NCBI GenBank assembly: GCA_025435555.1
Contig: JAIWWG010000012.1
Coordinates: 124,001-188,000 of the forward strand
Source of the DNA: Chytriomyces cf. hyalinus JEL632
Lineage: Eukaryota; Chytridiomycota; Chytridiomycetes; Chytridiales; Chytriomycetaceae
Direction of reading: 5' to 3'
DNA: 64,000 nucleotides
The notes beneath the pieces were generated by a model. That model did no database searches and had not been told where the DNA came from. It saw nothing but the letters and a program-made list of their open reading frames with translations. This document shows, piece by piece, positions 36,979 to 48,826 of the stretch (positions are counted from its first letter, which is position 1; each line of letters starts with the position of its first letter). The position numbers were made by a program, and so were the translations under genes.

Positions 36979-37596
36979 ACTCGTGCCGGCCGAGACGTAG
37001 CTACACATGAATAAACCGCGCATGTTTGCTTAACTCTCTCCTGTATTAACAGTGAGATACAATATGTCCATACCCGCCAAGGCTTGCTTTTCAACCAACA
37101 CCCGCTGAGTCTCGCAAGTGATTGCGGGTTGACAGGTGCACTTTTGGGAGTGGAGTTTATGCAGTTTCTGAAAACTGTGAAGCAGCAATGCACTCAGAAT
37201 TGTTATCACGTCCGATCTCCCAGGCTTCAACTTCAAGTCCAGTATTTTGTTCTCAGAGAAATATTCGTTTCACATTCCCATTTTCGAACTTCTTTTTCTG
37301 AAGCATTGTGGGCTGATTTTGAACCATGGTGGTAATTCATGTTGGGGTTTTTTACAATTTCAACAATGGGGCTATGGTCTGTTCAGAGGCATGTTTGTTG
37401 GATGATAAACTGCGATTTCTGGTAAACGTTTCCAGACGGAAAAAGAATGTTCAAGGATTTGTCAAGCGCCTGGGTAAATCCTTCCCATATTTGTTAAAAA
37501 GTAACAGAGTAACAAAAAGAAACAGAGCGGCCTCAGCAAAAACAAAAGCGTTCGCCCGCCCCCCATTTTTTCTTCTCGTCGTTCCGTAACTTTTCC
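36979..37596. other. Intergenic, with duplicated remnants
   Basis: About 620 nt between copy B and UTP6. It includes the LRR fragment below and a stretch at 37465-37500 that resembles 34150-34180, suggesting a further partial duplication. No gene was seen. Confidence 0.4.
37120..37190 (+). pseudogene. LRR exon fragment
   Basis: Encodes SDCGLTGALLGVEFMQFLK, close to NDCGLTGTLGEMWGQFLK of copy B and NSCGLTGYMGDDLAQFFK of copy A. It is an isolated third copy of the last-exon segment, with no reading frame around it. Confidence 0.6.
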
Positions 37597-40538
37597 TCAG
37601 GCCTCTGTTCTCAAAGCGTCATACCTCAACGCAAACTCCTCATTATCCGAAACCTCCTTATTGGCACGCCAATGCACTTCCGTCACCCGCTTTACATCCC
37701 GCGCAACGTACATTTCAAACGAAATGTATGCAATCCATGAGTCTAAAAGAGGTTAAGAAAGTGGGTGCAATTGGTCAGAAAACATGGAACCAGTTCATTT
37801 CCCCAACACTCAATCACGTACCAATTCGTCCAGCGTCCGAAAAGCAAACTAGCTCATGCAACTTTCGAAGCCTAGTCAACTGCGTTGGAGTAACAAGCGA
37901 TTTCATGCTCCGTTTCGCAGCTTCCACAAGTGCCCCAACACCTCCAAACTCGCCCTCACTACCTTGCAAAATATGCCGCTCCTCAAATTCAAGCACCAAG
38001 TTCAAGAAAAACGTGCTCCGCTGCTTAAAACTCAATAATCGGTCCGATGCAGATCTCACCCGCTCAATGCCTCCAACAGTGAATGACCAGTCCAAATATA
38101 CGCCTACAATGTACGCTTCGAATTCGGCAGTGTCGACTGAGGTGCCTCCAAGCTCTTGAACGCTCAAACAGTCACGGAATCGGCGCTCCAGTGCAGCAAC
38201 GCGAGTCTCGTCGTTTTTATTCGCGCCGCCACCGTTTTCAGATGCAGCCCATTCGAGGTACAGTTTCCAGATTTCGAAACGTTCCGTCTTGAGGTCAAAC
38301 AGCTTCGATGCAGCAGCAGCAGCCAATGTGTTGCTCTCGCTGGCAGCAGAGCTCTTAGGTTTGCCAACAAGTTGCAGCGCCCGTGTCACAAGTGCTTCGA
38401 CTTCTTCGATACTCGTTGTTTCAGGAACAGATTGCATAGTTTCGTTCAGCTTTGCCGCCCAAAGCAGTCCGCTGCGTTCATGCTCAGGTACAAGCAGCGC
38501 TTGGTCTAAAATGTCCAATTTCGCTTTCGAATCGTGATTGTGTAGGCGACTCCATGAAATGTACATGGTTGGGGTGCAAGAGTTAAGGCTGTGGGCACGT
38601 TTGTAGGCTTTCGAGAGGATGACAAAGATGTAGCGTTGGAGGTTGAATTCAGTGACAGAGGACAGCGTTTCGGTGAGAAAGTGGGTGTATTGGGTCCACA
38701 TTGCCGAGGTCGGATTTGTCTTTTTTCGAGAATGAAATATTTGGGGGTAAGCATTGGAATTCATGAAAGTAATAACAGCAGTTGCGAAATGGGAGGAGGA
38801 TTGGGATAGTTTGAAGATTGTCATCGTGCTTTGATACCGCCGAAACCATGGGAATTTAATGGGTGCCCCGTAATTTTGATTTTGTTTTGAATAGATTCAA
38901 AAACGGTTTGACAGTAAGAGGAGAACAGATGTTTTCAGGAAAGAATCCTAACACTTTTTTTAGGTTCAAGTCCTTATTTCCATTGAGGACATTTGCTCTG
39001 CGCCTGGGTTCATGAGAAAGTGATTTTGTCCTAATATCGACTTTGAAGAGCTCAAGGCTTTTTCATCCGGGACAGAATCGATTCGACAACAACTCACGAG
39101 GCGCCTGGAGGGATAAGGGAGAGAGAGAGAGGTAAGGTTTCGCTTCTCACCTCAAGATATGATTCGTATTCTCCAACAACTGCTTTCAATGCGGACGGAT
39201 ATTTTGAGTCTGACACTTGCACGCCAACCAAATGTCTGCCAGCAATGACACCAATCGCAAGAGGGTCAGAACCAAAATCTGCTCGTAATGATTCGTACAC
39301 TTCTTCTTGTGCAGCAAGTGTGGAACTTCCGAATGTTTGATAGAGCCTTAAAAAGCCGAGTCGAAACTCCAGATCGTTTGGGATTTCTGCGAAAAGGGAG
39401 CAGTTAGTTATGAAGAGCAAAATCCAAATGTGATCTGGAAAAAAGGGTAAAAACCTTTGATTGCGTTTCTATAGATTGCTTTTGGGATGGACAATTCCAG
39501 CATGGCTTTCTGAATGACAGAAAGCTCTTTTCCCATGGTGAGTGCGGGATCTTGAGCGATCGAGTCATTCGAGACATCAATTGCAGGGTCAATCTCTAAG
39601 GTAGACTCGGGCAGAGTTTCCGCATCTTTACCAACTTCTTCATCCAAATGGACGCCAGTGTCCTCCTCGTTGCTTTCCTTGTCCTCCTCCTCCAACTTTC
39701 TTTTTTTCGATTCCGCGATTGCAGCAGCAGCGTCTTCAACATTCAACTTTCCTTCCCCAAACAGAATTCGCCGACGCTCCTTTATTTTTTCCGTCCAGAG
39801 GAGTTCCAGCTTCAAGTATTCGTGCCACAAGCTCTTTGCTTCCTTGTTGAAACGAAGACCTCTCTGCATCAGCACACGCGCACTGGTCATGTTGTTGTTA
39901 TCTTGAAATTCGTATTGAGCAGCGAGAATGTACATTGATGGATTGGTTGGATGCAGTTGAATTGCTCTAGAAAAGTTGAGTCAGTTTTTCGGGTTGACTT
40001 CTCAACCGCGCGTCAGTTCTTGTTTACACACCTTGCAAAAGATCTCCCAAGAACCGCAGATGATCCCATACTTTTCGCCCAGTCAAAGTACAACACCCAT
40101 AGCTCAACATCCCCAGCAAATTTCTTTAAAGCCTTCTGATAAAGGGCATTGACCCTCCTGGTAAGACTATAGTCGGACAGGGTAAATCCGAGCAGCTTTG
40201 AACCCTCGAGAGGATTCGATTGCTCCTCCTGCGACATGTCGAGACCCAGCCTCAGCTTCCGCTTCTTACGCAGCCGGTCGAGATTGATCTCGTATTCAAT
40301 GTACTTGAGAAAGTCAGCGCGACGCCCGATACGTCTGTGGATTGCGTATTCGTGATCTGTGCGGCGTTTGACGATATCTCTGATTTCGAGCTGGTTTTGA
40401 TGTGTGTGTGTGTCAGAATGACGAGTCCTCCTCGCTTCTCTGGGTGCCTGTTTTTACCTTTGTGAAGACGCCCTTTTGCTCCAAGTCTTCCAACTCGGGA
40501 AGCATCTTTTCGAGGTGGAAGCGCACCTGTTCGGCCAT
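37597..40538 (-). CDS. UTP6: U3 snoRNP protein UTP6 (HAT repeats)
   Basis: About seven exons on the minus strand; exon 1 is 40538-40458, exon 2 is 40390-40032, exon 3 starts at 39966. The N-terminus (MAEQVRFHLEKMLPELEDLE) and the following KGVFTK ... EIRDIVKRRTDHEYAIHRR and RADFLKYIEYEINLDRLRKK are diagnostic for UTP6. Half-a-TPR repeats follow (FAGDVELWVLYFDWAKSMG, NPSMYILAAQYEFQDNNNM, LERRFRDCLSVQELGG). The last exon (DSWIAYISFEMYVARDVKRV) ends at 37597. UTP6 is part of the small-subunit processome (UTP-B) and acts in 18S rRNA maturation. The intron between about 39150 and 38725 is about 420 nt, far longer than the others in this window. The start is 114 nt from that of the divergent aminotransferase. 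Confidence 0.9.
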
Positions 40539-40652
40539 TTTGGTTGTTGGTGTTTTTTTTTTTAAACGGAAAAAGAAAAAAAGAAAGAAAGGGGTAAATA
40601 AAATATTTACGTAAAAATAAAGCTTGGAAATATTTGGGATTGCAAATCTGAA
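40539..40652. promoter_or_regulatory. Divergent promoter, UTP6 / aminotransferase
   Basis: 114 nt, purine-rich at 40559-40590, then a palindromic GTAAATA...TATTTAC pair at 40594-40610 followed by GTAAAA. The same core occurs in three other intergenic regions here. Confidence 0.5.
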
Positions 40653-42218
40653 ATGGCCACCACGTACGAGCAAGTTGAGGAATGGACAAACTGCTCCGAC
40701 GACGCATATGCCGCAGTGTGTCCACCACCGACGCCGTTTGAGAAACAGCTCGAGAAGAGCGTGTTTGCATCCATGTCAGAGTATCCTTTCGATATGGCCT
40801 CGGATGCTGACTGCGGCTGGGAAAGCATGTTTGACTTTACATGCGGCTTCAATGTTTCTCAGAGAGTGGATAGTGGATCGAATGCACGGCAGGTGCTCCT
40901 CAACGTGACAGCAAATCCATCGACCGAAGCCACCGAATCCACCGATACCAATCAACTTGTCCACACTTCCAACAAACGAATCACTTTCCTTGCGCATGGC
41001 TCATACGGCCGAGTCCCCGCAGCGCTTGTTGCCGCAAATATCGCGTGGACCACTCAAGTGGAAACCAACCCCGTCCATTTTTACTACCGGACTTTGTACC
41101 CATACTTGATCCGCTCAACCCGTGCTGCCGCCGCGTTTGTTGGCGCATCTCCGTCAAGAGTCGCGCTTGTTTCCAATGTCGAGAATGCGTTTGCTTCAGT
41201 TCTAAACTCGCTCAAGCACGAATGGACTGACGCTCATTGTCTCGCTGCCTTTGATTTCACTTATGGAGCTTGCCGAACTGCTCTCGACCGTGTGTGTGAA
41301 GAACGTGGATGCAAACTCGACATTATCCAGACAACATTTCCAATCTCGCGCGAATCGATCCTGTCCGACTTTACGAAGTACCTGCATGCGCATCCTGAAA
41401 GGGACAGCATCAAGCTTGCGTTCTTTGAGCATATTACAAGTCCGACCGCTCTCGTTCTGCCCGTCAAACAGCTTATTCAGCTCTGCAGAGCAAACAACAT
41501 CCTCTCCCTCGTCGACGGAGCCCACGCCATTGGCCAAGTTCAATTATCTCTCAGTGACATGCAACCCGATTTTTACGCCACAAACGCTCATAAATGGCTC
41601 TGCAACCCTCGAGGATCCGCTCTCCTATACACCCATCCCAAACATAAACCCAAAATCCACCCTCTCATTACAACATGGGGCGCAAACAAAGGCTTCCATT
41701 CCGAATTCATTTGGCAAGGCACCGATTCCTATTCACCTCACTTGACACTCTACACCACGATCCGATTTTTTGAACGCCTGACAAACGGGGACCCATCCTC
41801 CATGTACACACGCAACGCGAACCTTGCCAAAAAAGCGGGAAAAATCCTTGCACATGTTTGGAACACGAACCTCTTGACTCAAGATGAATCCATGTTTGCA
41901 AGCATGGTGACTGTCCGTGTTCCCGCACGCGCCCCAATCCTTACACCCTCTGAAAACAAGATTGATGATTGTGGAACGGATACATGCCAAATCAGTGATT
42001 TACACGACGATTTGATTTCAAATTTTCAAGTGGAAGTGCCCGTGTTTACGTTCCGTGGGAAACGGTATATTCGTGTGAGTTGTCATTTTTATAATTCGGT
42101 GCATGATGTTTATACGTTGGCGAGGAGTGTGTTGCTGGCGCTTGGGTATCGGGAGGGTGTTCATGATGCGTTCGGGAGGTTGGATGATGTGATTGCGAAT
42201 GGGGGAGTTGTGGTTTGA
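40653..42218 (+). CDS. Class V (PLP) aminotransferase, isopenicillin-N-epimerase-like
   Basis: Single exon, 521 residues, beginning with about 100 residues not typical of the family. Domain evidence: FLAHGSYGRVPAALVA at the start of the fold, IKLAFFEHITSPTALVLP, LSLVDGAHAIGQVQL with the PLP-contacting Asp and His, and NAHKWLCNPRGSALLY with the Schiff-base Lys. C-terminal lobe: FRGKRYIRVSCHFYNSVHDV. Enzymes of this fold include cysteine desulfurase-like, epimerase-like and hercynylcysteine-lyase-type proteins. The substrate is unknown; the layout fits the fungal isopenicillin N epimerase-like group. No introns are needed. Confidence 0.88.
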   Translation: MATTYEQVEEWTNCSDDAYAAVCPPPTPFEKQLEKSVFASMSEYPFDMASDADCGWESMFDFTCGFNVSQRVDSGSNARQVLLNVTANPSTEATESTDTNQLVHTSNKRITFLAHGSYGRVPAALVAANIAWTTQVETNPVHFYYRTLYPYLIRSTRAAAAFVGASPSRVALVSNVENAFASVLNSLKHEWTDAHCLAAFDFTYGACRTALDRVCEERGCKLDIIQTTFPISRESILSDFTKYLHAHPERDSIKLAFFEHITSPTALVLPVKQLIQLCRANNILSLVDGAHAIGQVQLSLSDMQPDFYATNAHKWLCNPRGSALLYTHPKHKPKIHPLITTWGANKGFHSEFIWQGTDSYSPHLTLYTTIRFFERLTNGDPSSMYTRNANLAKKAGKILAHVWNTNLLTQDESMFASMVTVRVPARAPILTPSENKIDDCGTDTCQISDLHDDLISNFQVEVPVFTFRGKRYIRVSCHFYNSVHDVYTLARSVLLALGYREGVHDAFGRLDDVIANGGVVV

Positions 42219-42502
42219 GACAATCTTTCTTGGACGCGTTTCGATGGAATTAAAATGGCTATTACCCCCTGCTTGTATTTGATCCATGGTTGGCATTTAT
42301 TTTTATCCCCACATAGTTTTACGTGGACGTGCTTCATGCTTCTCAATTATCAAAGACATTTTCAACAAAGATTACTGTCATTTTATTTTTTTTCAAGGCT
42401 CACAACCACACCGCAAAACAGAAAAAGAGGAAAGATCATGGAGAATGAAAAAAGACTAAAGGTTACGAGAAAGAGAGCAGCATCAGCAGGGGTTTTTTCC
42501 CA

Positions 42503-45500
42503 TCAAAAGTTGCTAGCAACCCACGCAGCAATATTCTCCTTCTCCCGATTCACCAAAGCCGTACGCGTGCGAATCGACTCCAAAGTCTGATCCACAGCCC
42601 GGTAGTACCCTTCAACCGTGTCCTTCTTTCTCGTCTCCAACTCTTCACCTTCCAATCCATCTCCACGCGCCCAGCTCTCCACTTCCGCGCTCGAGTCATC
42701 ACCAATCAGAGTCATTGCACAAGCTCTGAAGGGCCCCCCAAGCGAAGACTTGTTGTGATACAACGAACGCAATTTCTCGTAATTGTTTTGGAACCACTGC
42801 CACATGAGAGGACGAATGACTGCAGACTCATTCTTTCCATTCACGAGCCCAAGCAAGACCATCATAAAGTCTTGCATGCGGACAATCTCCTTGTCAAACA
42901 GAATCACGTTAATGAGTCTGTCGATTAACGCGGGAGAGTTTGCGGAACCCAGTGCGCGTAGGATTTCATTCTTTTCACTGTCTTGCGTTTTGGGGTTGGA
43001 TTGGATTGCCAAGAGTGCCGTGAATACGGATTCAACGGTGGAAGCGTCGCTTGTGGCAAGGGCGTTGATGTAGGCGATTCCACGGATTTCTGGGTGAAGA
43101 GCTGAAACATCTCCATCAACGAACCGATCAAATCGTTCACGCAAGTCACCCTGAACACTCTCAACTCCGGCAGAAGCGGCAGCCTCAATCACCAAAGACC
43201 GCGTCAACCGTGTAAAGTATTCTTCCGTCTCGGGGAAATCATACCCAACCGCAGCCACCTTGTCACCAAACACGAGTCGAGCCAGTTGTTTGACGCCTTC
43301 ACGTGTCGCAGCGTTTTCTCGGTATAAACTGCTAGACAAGGCGTCCAAGGTGGTCTTGATTTGGTTGAGAACGTTGTATTGAGATTCTCCTGCAAGGGCA
43401 AGCGCTTTAATCATGTCCAATGCGCTGGTGATGGGTCCTAAACCGGCAGTGCTGAGCATGTACGCGTCATTGATGAACATGATACGGTCTCCCGCAGAGA
43501 ACGCAGACAAGTTTGTTTGCAGCAATGAACCAATTTGGGCAACATGGGCCTCTTGGTACTTGACACGGTATAAACCCGAAGCGCCAAAATTGAGCTTCCA
43601 AAACGCGTTTTCACTTGCATCGTACGGGAACGTGATGGTTCCATTCTTTTCAGCCATAACGTGTTTGGTAGCGCCGGATTTACCTGTCAAGTGGGAGACG
43701 ACGGTGATGGGAACCCACCAAGTGACTTGATCTTCTTCAGGTTTCAAGTCTCCGGCAGCGAGGAATCGGGATTGGGATAGAGTCACGCTGAGGGTTTTTT
43801 CATCGGCATTGTATTCTTGGTTTTCAATCGTGAGAAGTGGGTATCCAGTTTCTCTGGTCCAACCTGAGAAAAAACTGGTCAGCATGTGTATAAAAGTTTT
43901 GATGTTTTGGAAAAAGATTTACCATGCATCAAAGTACTAATGTCAAGACCCGAGGAAGCAGACAAGTGTCTCCACAAATCCGCCGTAACAGTATTCTTGT
44001 ACTTGAACTCTTGCAGGTACGTGCGCACACCGTCCATAAAGATTTGTCCACCCAAAAAGTCATTCAACATGCGAATCACGGAGGAACCTTTGGAGTAACT
44101 GTTGTTTTTTGCGTTAGTGGGGCATAACGCGTTAATTTTTTGGTTTTTTTGAAAAATAACCTGATGGCATCAAAAATCTGGCCAATATCGTTTGCAGACT
44201 TGACATCGACTTGAATTGGGTGTGAAGATCTGAACGAGTCCAAGTTGAGAGCGTTGGCGTATACTCCAGTGATGTAACCCGTCCAAATGTTCCATTCAGG
44301 GAAGAGGTGGTCTGTCGCAAGCCAGCCAACAAACGTGGCGAAACCTTCGTTCTATATTTTTTATAAATGGTGAAGGAGAAAATTAGCACAAAAAAAAAAA
44401 GGAGGGAGAGGGGACTTACAAGCCAAAGGTCGTTCCACCAAGACATGGTAACCAAGTTTCCAAACCACTGATGCGCCAACTCATGTGCAACTATGTATGA
44501 AATGTTTTTCTTTGCCTTGGTAGTCGCTGTCGCTTCATTACAAAGAAGCATAACATTTCTGTACGTAACCAACCCCCAATTCTCCATTGCACCGGCCCTA
44601 AAGTCTGGGATGGCAACCATGTCACATTTTGGTAACGGGTACGCTTCGTTAAAGTATTCGGAAAAGTATTCGAGGGTACGTGCACCGACGCCGAGAGCAA
44701 ATTCTCCTTGGGATGCAGATCCACGGAGTGCAAACACGCGGACTGTGATGGGGTTGGCGCCGGCGGGTTTGGCAACTGTTTCGACGCATTCAAAGTCTCC
44801 GACAATGAAAGCGATGAGCTGTGTAGTTATTTTTGATTTCTTGTTGGAGACATTCCTTTTTGCAAAATGGAAGGAAGTTCTCACGTAGGTACTCATGATG
44901 GGGGTACGCGCAAATTTCACTTCCTTGACGGATCGACCGGCAGTGTTGACAAAGGCTGTTGATGAGACTTCGTTCATGTTCGAGAGAGCAGCCAAGTCTG
45001 CATCGACGACCAATGTGCAGTCAAAGGTGGCCTTCAAAGCAGGCTCATCAAAGGAAGGGAATGCTTGTCTGGCGTCGCATGCCTCGAATTGGGTCACGAC
45101 CAAGTGCCGCTTGTTTCCCTGTTTCATGCGTTTTGATTGGTCAGTTTATATTGGATCACTTAAAAAAGACAATTTTCTGAAGAGCGGAAAGGGTGGCGGA
45201 CTCCGGAATGACCGGAACCAAAAGAACTCTCACCTCAGCGTCGTTGTAGCTGGAGCGGTAGAACCCGTGCAGTTGGTCATTGTGCACTCCCGTAAACTCC
45301 ACATACACAAGCGCATTGGATCCCGCAGCGATCACTGAGTCAAATTCAAAAGTCACAGTTTCCTTGGCTTTGTTGAACTCAATGGACGTTGCCGTTTGTC
45401 TTTTTTGTCATGGGAGACATGTTTAAGGGATACATACACTCGCAATAGACTGAAAAACTCACTTCAAGTCGCCTTGGGTAACGGTTGCTTTGTGGATGGT

Positions 45501-45773
45501 GAGTTCTTTTGAGTTGAGGACAACCTTGTTCGTATCTTGATGGACAGACACGCTGTGTGGATGGCATGTTGGCAACCAACCCGGGGGAAGACATCAAGGA
45601 AGGAAATACCTGATGGTAACAGTCCCATCAAATGTGAAGGAAGTCAGGTCTGGCTGCAACCACAGATCGTAGTTGATGGGCTTCAAGGCAGCAGGAAGGA
45701 TCTCGCGGCCCTCGGAAGAAGAAGAAGAACCGACAACGGTCTGCTCCGTGGACTGGACATTGCACATGCACAT
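42503..45773 (-). CDS. M1 zinc aminopeptidase (puromycin-sensitive type)
   Basis: About eight exons on the minus strand. Catalytic motifs are complete: GAMENWGLVTYRN (substrate N-terminus binding), VAHELAHQWFGNLVTM (HExxH zinc site) and, after a spliced junction, LNEGFATFVGW with the distal Glu. N-terminal domain: ILPAALKPINYDLWLQPDLT and RHLVVTQFEACDARQAFPSF. The C-terminal ERAP1-like helical domain runs to the end (ALVNREKENIAAWVASNF). It removes N-terminal residues from peptides, probably in the cytosol since no signal peptide was seen; yeast Ape2/Aap1 are the closest known relatives. The start at 45773 (MCMCNVQSTEQT) is the best Met in frame; an upstream exon is not excluded. Confidence 0.9.
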
Positions 45774-46154
45774 GTTTGTTTTTGGATGTTTGTTTGTTTT
45801 TGGGAAACTCTTTTTTTGATTGTATTAATAACGAACTCTTGGCGGAAGGCGCCCAGTCTGAAAACAAGAGGGAAGTAAAATGGGAACTTTCTTTTCTTCA
45901 ATAAATAGCCCGATGCATGCCAATCCCACGCTCGCATGAAATTCACGGCTGAAATTGCAAAAGAAATTCGACTGGTACCTGTACCCGACATGCTTGAACT
46001 TGTGACGAAACAGTTGCTTATCAAGTGGATGGGCCTCAGTGACAAGCATAGCAACACTCACACCATCGACGTATCAAGACAGTCTTTTTATTGGCCATCG
46101 TTCGAAGCGCTGATCAAAATGGATCGATCCATCTGTTTTTTGAGTGATTGTTTA
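45774..46154. other. Intergenic, upstream of M1 gene and left of Harbinger element
   Basis: About 380 nt with no gene seen; it should contain the M1 promoter. The transposon starts just beyond it. Confidence 0.4.
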
Positions 46155-46229
46155 GGGCCGGTTTATAAAGAGGTTTTGAAGTGGTTTTAAGAAAGGTTTT
46201 GAAAAGGTTTTGAAAAGGTTTTGAAACTG
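46155..46229 (+). repeat. Left terminal inverted repeat
   Basis: GGGCCGGTTTATAAAG followed by four to five copies of an AAGGTTTTGA-like unit; matches 50536-50599 reversed with one repeat unit more. Confidence 0.9.
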
Positions 46230-46787
46230 TTTTTGGACAAAAAGCAAGTCAATACCTGGTCGGGAGGTGGGTTTGAGATGTCAATACTGGTTTTCAAGTC
46301 AAAACCAATTTATTTTAATCAATGTAACGTGGCACATAAAAGCCCAACAACCACACTGCCAGAACTGCCAGACAGACAACCCCATCGCAACCATCACTCG
46401 GGTATCAGTCAGCCGTCATGCCCAGAATCAACCCACCGCATGGGAAAAGCGACGGGTAGTGAGAAAGGCAGACGCAGGAGGGAAAGGTGATGCAACGGAG
46501 CGTCATGAAAGTCTTTGTGGAGAAGACGGGGGTGTGGGGAGAAGAGGATTAAGCATGGAAGGATGAAGGACATAGCCGGACGGACAGGAGGGAACGGGAC
46601 TCAGACAATGCAGGGCAGCCATGTTCGCGCTGTGGAGTTGAACGTGTTGTGATCATTTTTTGCTCTTTTTTGCAAATAGAAACCACATTGCTCGACCACC
46701 CACACATACCCCATGGAAGGCCAACAAGTAACAACCATCCCCGTGCATGCGAAGGCATGAATCTAACTCCCAGCATTCAAGCAACCA

Positions 46788-48760
46788 ATGACCAATGCAG
46801 CTGACTTCCTGGTTGGCCTGCAGTCCCCATACCCTTGCCCGCCGTCTCAGCCAATGCACTTGCAGTTTGCAAACGCTTCCCACCCACAAGTTGGTGGCTG
46901 GTATCCACCTGCAGCAAACTTCAGCGCCAGTGCCTCCTCATCAGCCAACCCCCACCCCACACTCTCTGCACCAACAACCGCCAACTCTCCCTTTGCCAAC
47001 GCTCACAACCGCAATCACCACTACCCTCGCATGAACACTGGCAATGGCATTGCTCATGCTGTGAACTTTCACGCGGGGAATGATAGCAGTCCTGGCAGCA
47101 ATGCTCAAGAAACCAATTCTCCCTCTGGCAACACTCCCAGTTCGAACTTCAATGCCACGATTCCTCCCACTCGCAATGCTCATGGTTCAAATTCTCCAGC
47201 TGCCAATGCCCATCTTGCTATCCGTTCATCAGCTCGCATTCATACACCCAACCCTGTCGCTGCAACCACATCAGCAGACCGCGCGACTGACTGTACCTCT
47301 GCTGGGAATGGGGGAGTGATGAAGAAGAGGAAGAGGAAGGCGGATGCTGAAAAGGCAGATGAAAGTGCGAAGCAGCGAAAGAAGCAGGGGGCGAAGGAGC
47401 TCCCTCCCAAGCGAAAGCGTTTCATCTGGTCTGAGGATGGCACTCTGGAAGTAGCTGCATTGTATGCGCAGCTTAAAAGTGAGCAAATGACGCTGGAGGA
47501 GAACAAGATTGGCTTTCATTCATTTGCAAAGCATGTTGAAGAAGAAATCACCGAACGCAAGGTACGTATTGTATTTACTGCAAGGTATTGCGACGATTAA
47601 TAAACTAGTAATTACGCAGCTCTGGTTTACGACGCTGGCAAGTCTTTCTGACGAACAGATCATGAATCGACATAAAGCTGTGTGCTCAATAGTGAAGGTG
47701 TGTTTGTTTGGTATTGTGCCCTGCCTTGGGATGATTCCCTGCCTGAACTAATGCAACCCCTATGTTTAGAGAATAAAAGATTCATGTTCGCAGACTGGTG
47801 GAGGGGGATTAAGGCATATGGTTGAGAAGTCTGCGATCAGTTACCGCGTCTATTCGGCATTTGATGAACTGTATGGTGACAATGCTGCGTTCCAAGGACA
47901 TGGAGAAGCCAGCACTCGAAACACACCTCTTGAGCGGAGGGCCGCCGAAAATGTAACTCAGTCGCCATTCCCGTCTGAAGAGGAAGATGCTAGATCTGAA
48001 CGCTCTGATCAATCTGTTGCTGCCAATGACATGCATCCACAACATGAAAACCGTATTGAATGTGTCGGGGGGATTCAAAGCAGCATGCTGTTTGATGATG
48101 AAATTGTGGCATTAAGCGGCTCTTCATTGGATGTTGCGAATCCCTTCAATGTGGGAGCCGTGAATGGCACAAGTAACGATACCGCAGATGCGGGAAATGT
48201 TGACCCTCATAGAGTGGTTGTGGGAAACTGTGCTGTTCGGAGACCAGATGCTGATGGTTGTTACGCTTATCATTGCTTCACATGCAATTATTTCATTAAC
48301 ATGTTTCTATTCTCCAGTTTCCCTTTCCCAATACTCCTCTCGTGCATCTTCACTTCGCCCCTCAATTTCCTCTCCCTGCCACATTGGATTGGATCAAACA
48401 CCGTCGACATGTTTGACACCTGTGCCTCCGTCCCGTCCAAGAGCTCTTACAGCAGGAGCATCGCGAAAATTGAAAGCAAAGGCAAGTGATGCGGATAGCT
48501 TGAGCAGCTCCAACTTGAATAATGGCGATGGGATGTTTATGCAAATGATGATGATGGAGCTGCGAAGATCTGAAGCGAGGGCTGAAGAGCGAAGGCAGCT
48601 TGCAGAGGAGAAAGCAGAAGAGAGAAGGCAGCTTGCAGAGGAGAAAGCAGAAGAGAGAAGAGAAAAAAGGGAAGAGCGGGAGCGGCAAGATCAAGTGAGA
48701 CGGGATGCAATGCAGGTTGCTATGATAGAGGCGATAGCCCGGCTGTCGAAAGGGAGTTAG
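46788..48760 (+). CDS. Harbinger accessory protein, Myb/SANT-like with coiled coil
   Basis: Four exons join in phase: 46788-47561, 47620-47697, 47794-48256 and 48318-48760. The N-terminal 150 residues are Asn/Ser/Pro/Ala-rich with repeating GNA and SNA turns. Then come a basic patch (KKRKRKADAEKADESAKQR), a SANT-like domain (KRKRFIWSEDGTLEVAALYA, FHSFAKHVEEEITERKLWFT, LSDEQIMNRHKAV), a linker, and a highly charged C-terminal coiled coil built on repeated ARAEERRQLAEEKAEERRQL units. In Harbinger elements this second protein binds the ends and helps the transposase enter the nucleus. Confidence 0.8.
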
Positions 48761-48826
48761 CGCAAGAAGTAAAATGGTTTTTTCTCAGTTTTTGGTTCCT
48801 TGTATTTGTTCCATCAACAAACACGT

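Noticed and set aside
45936-46190. Small plus-strand frame upstream of the M1 gene
   Set aside because: It runs into the inverted repeat of the transposon, has no family match and no neighbour support.
46160-46231. Short direct repeats as a CRISPR-like array
   Set aside because: They are subrepeats of a transposon end, without unique spacers, in a eukaryotic context.
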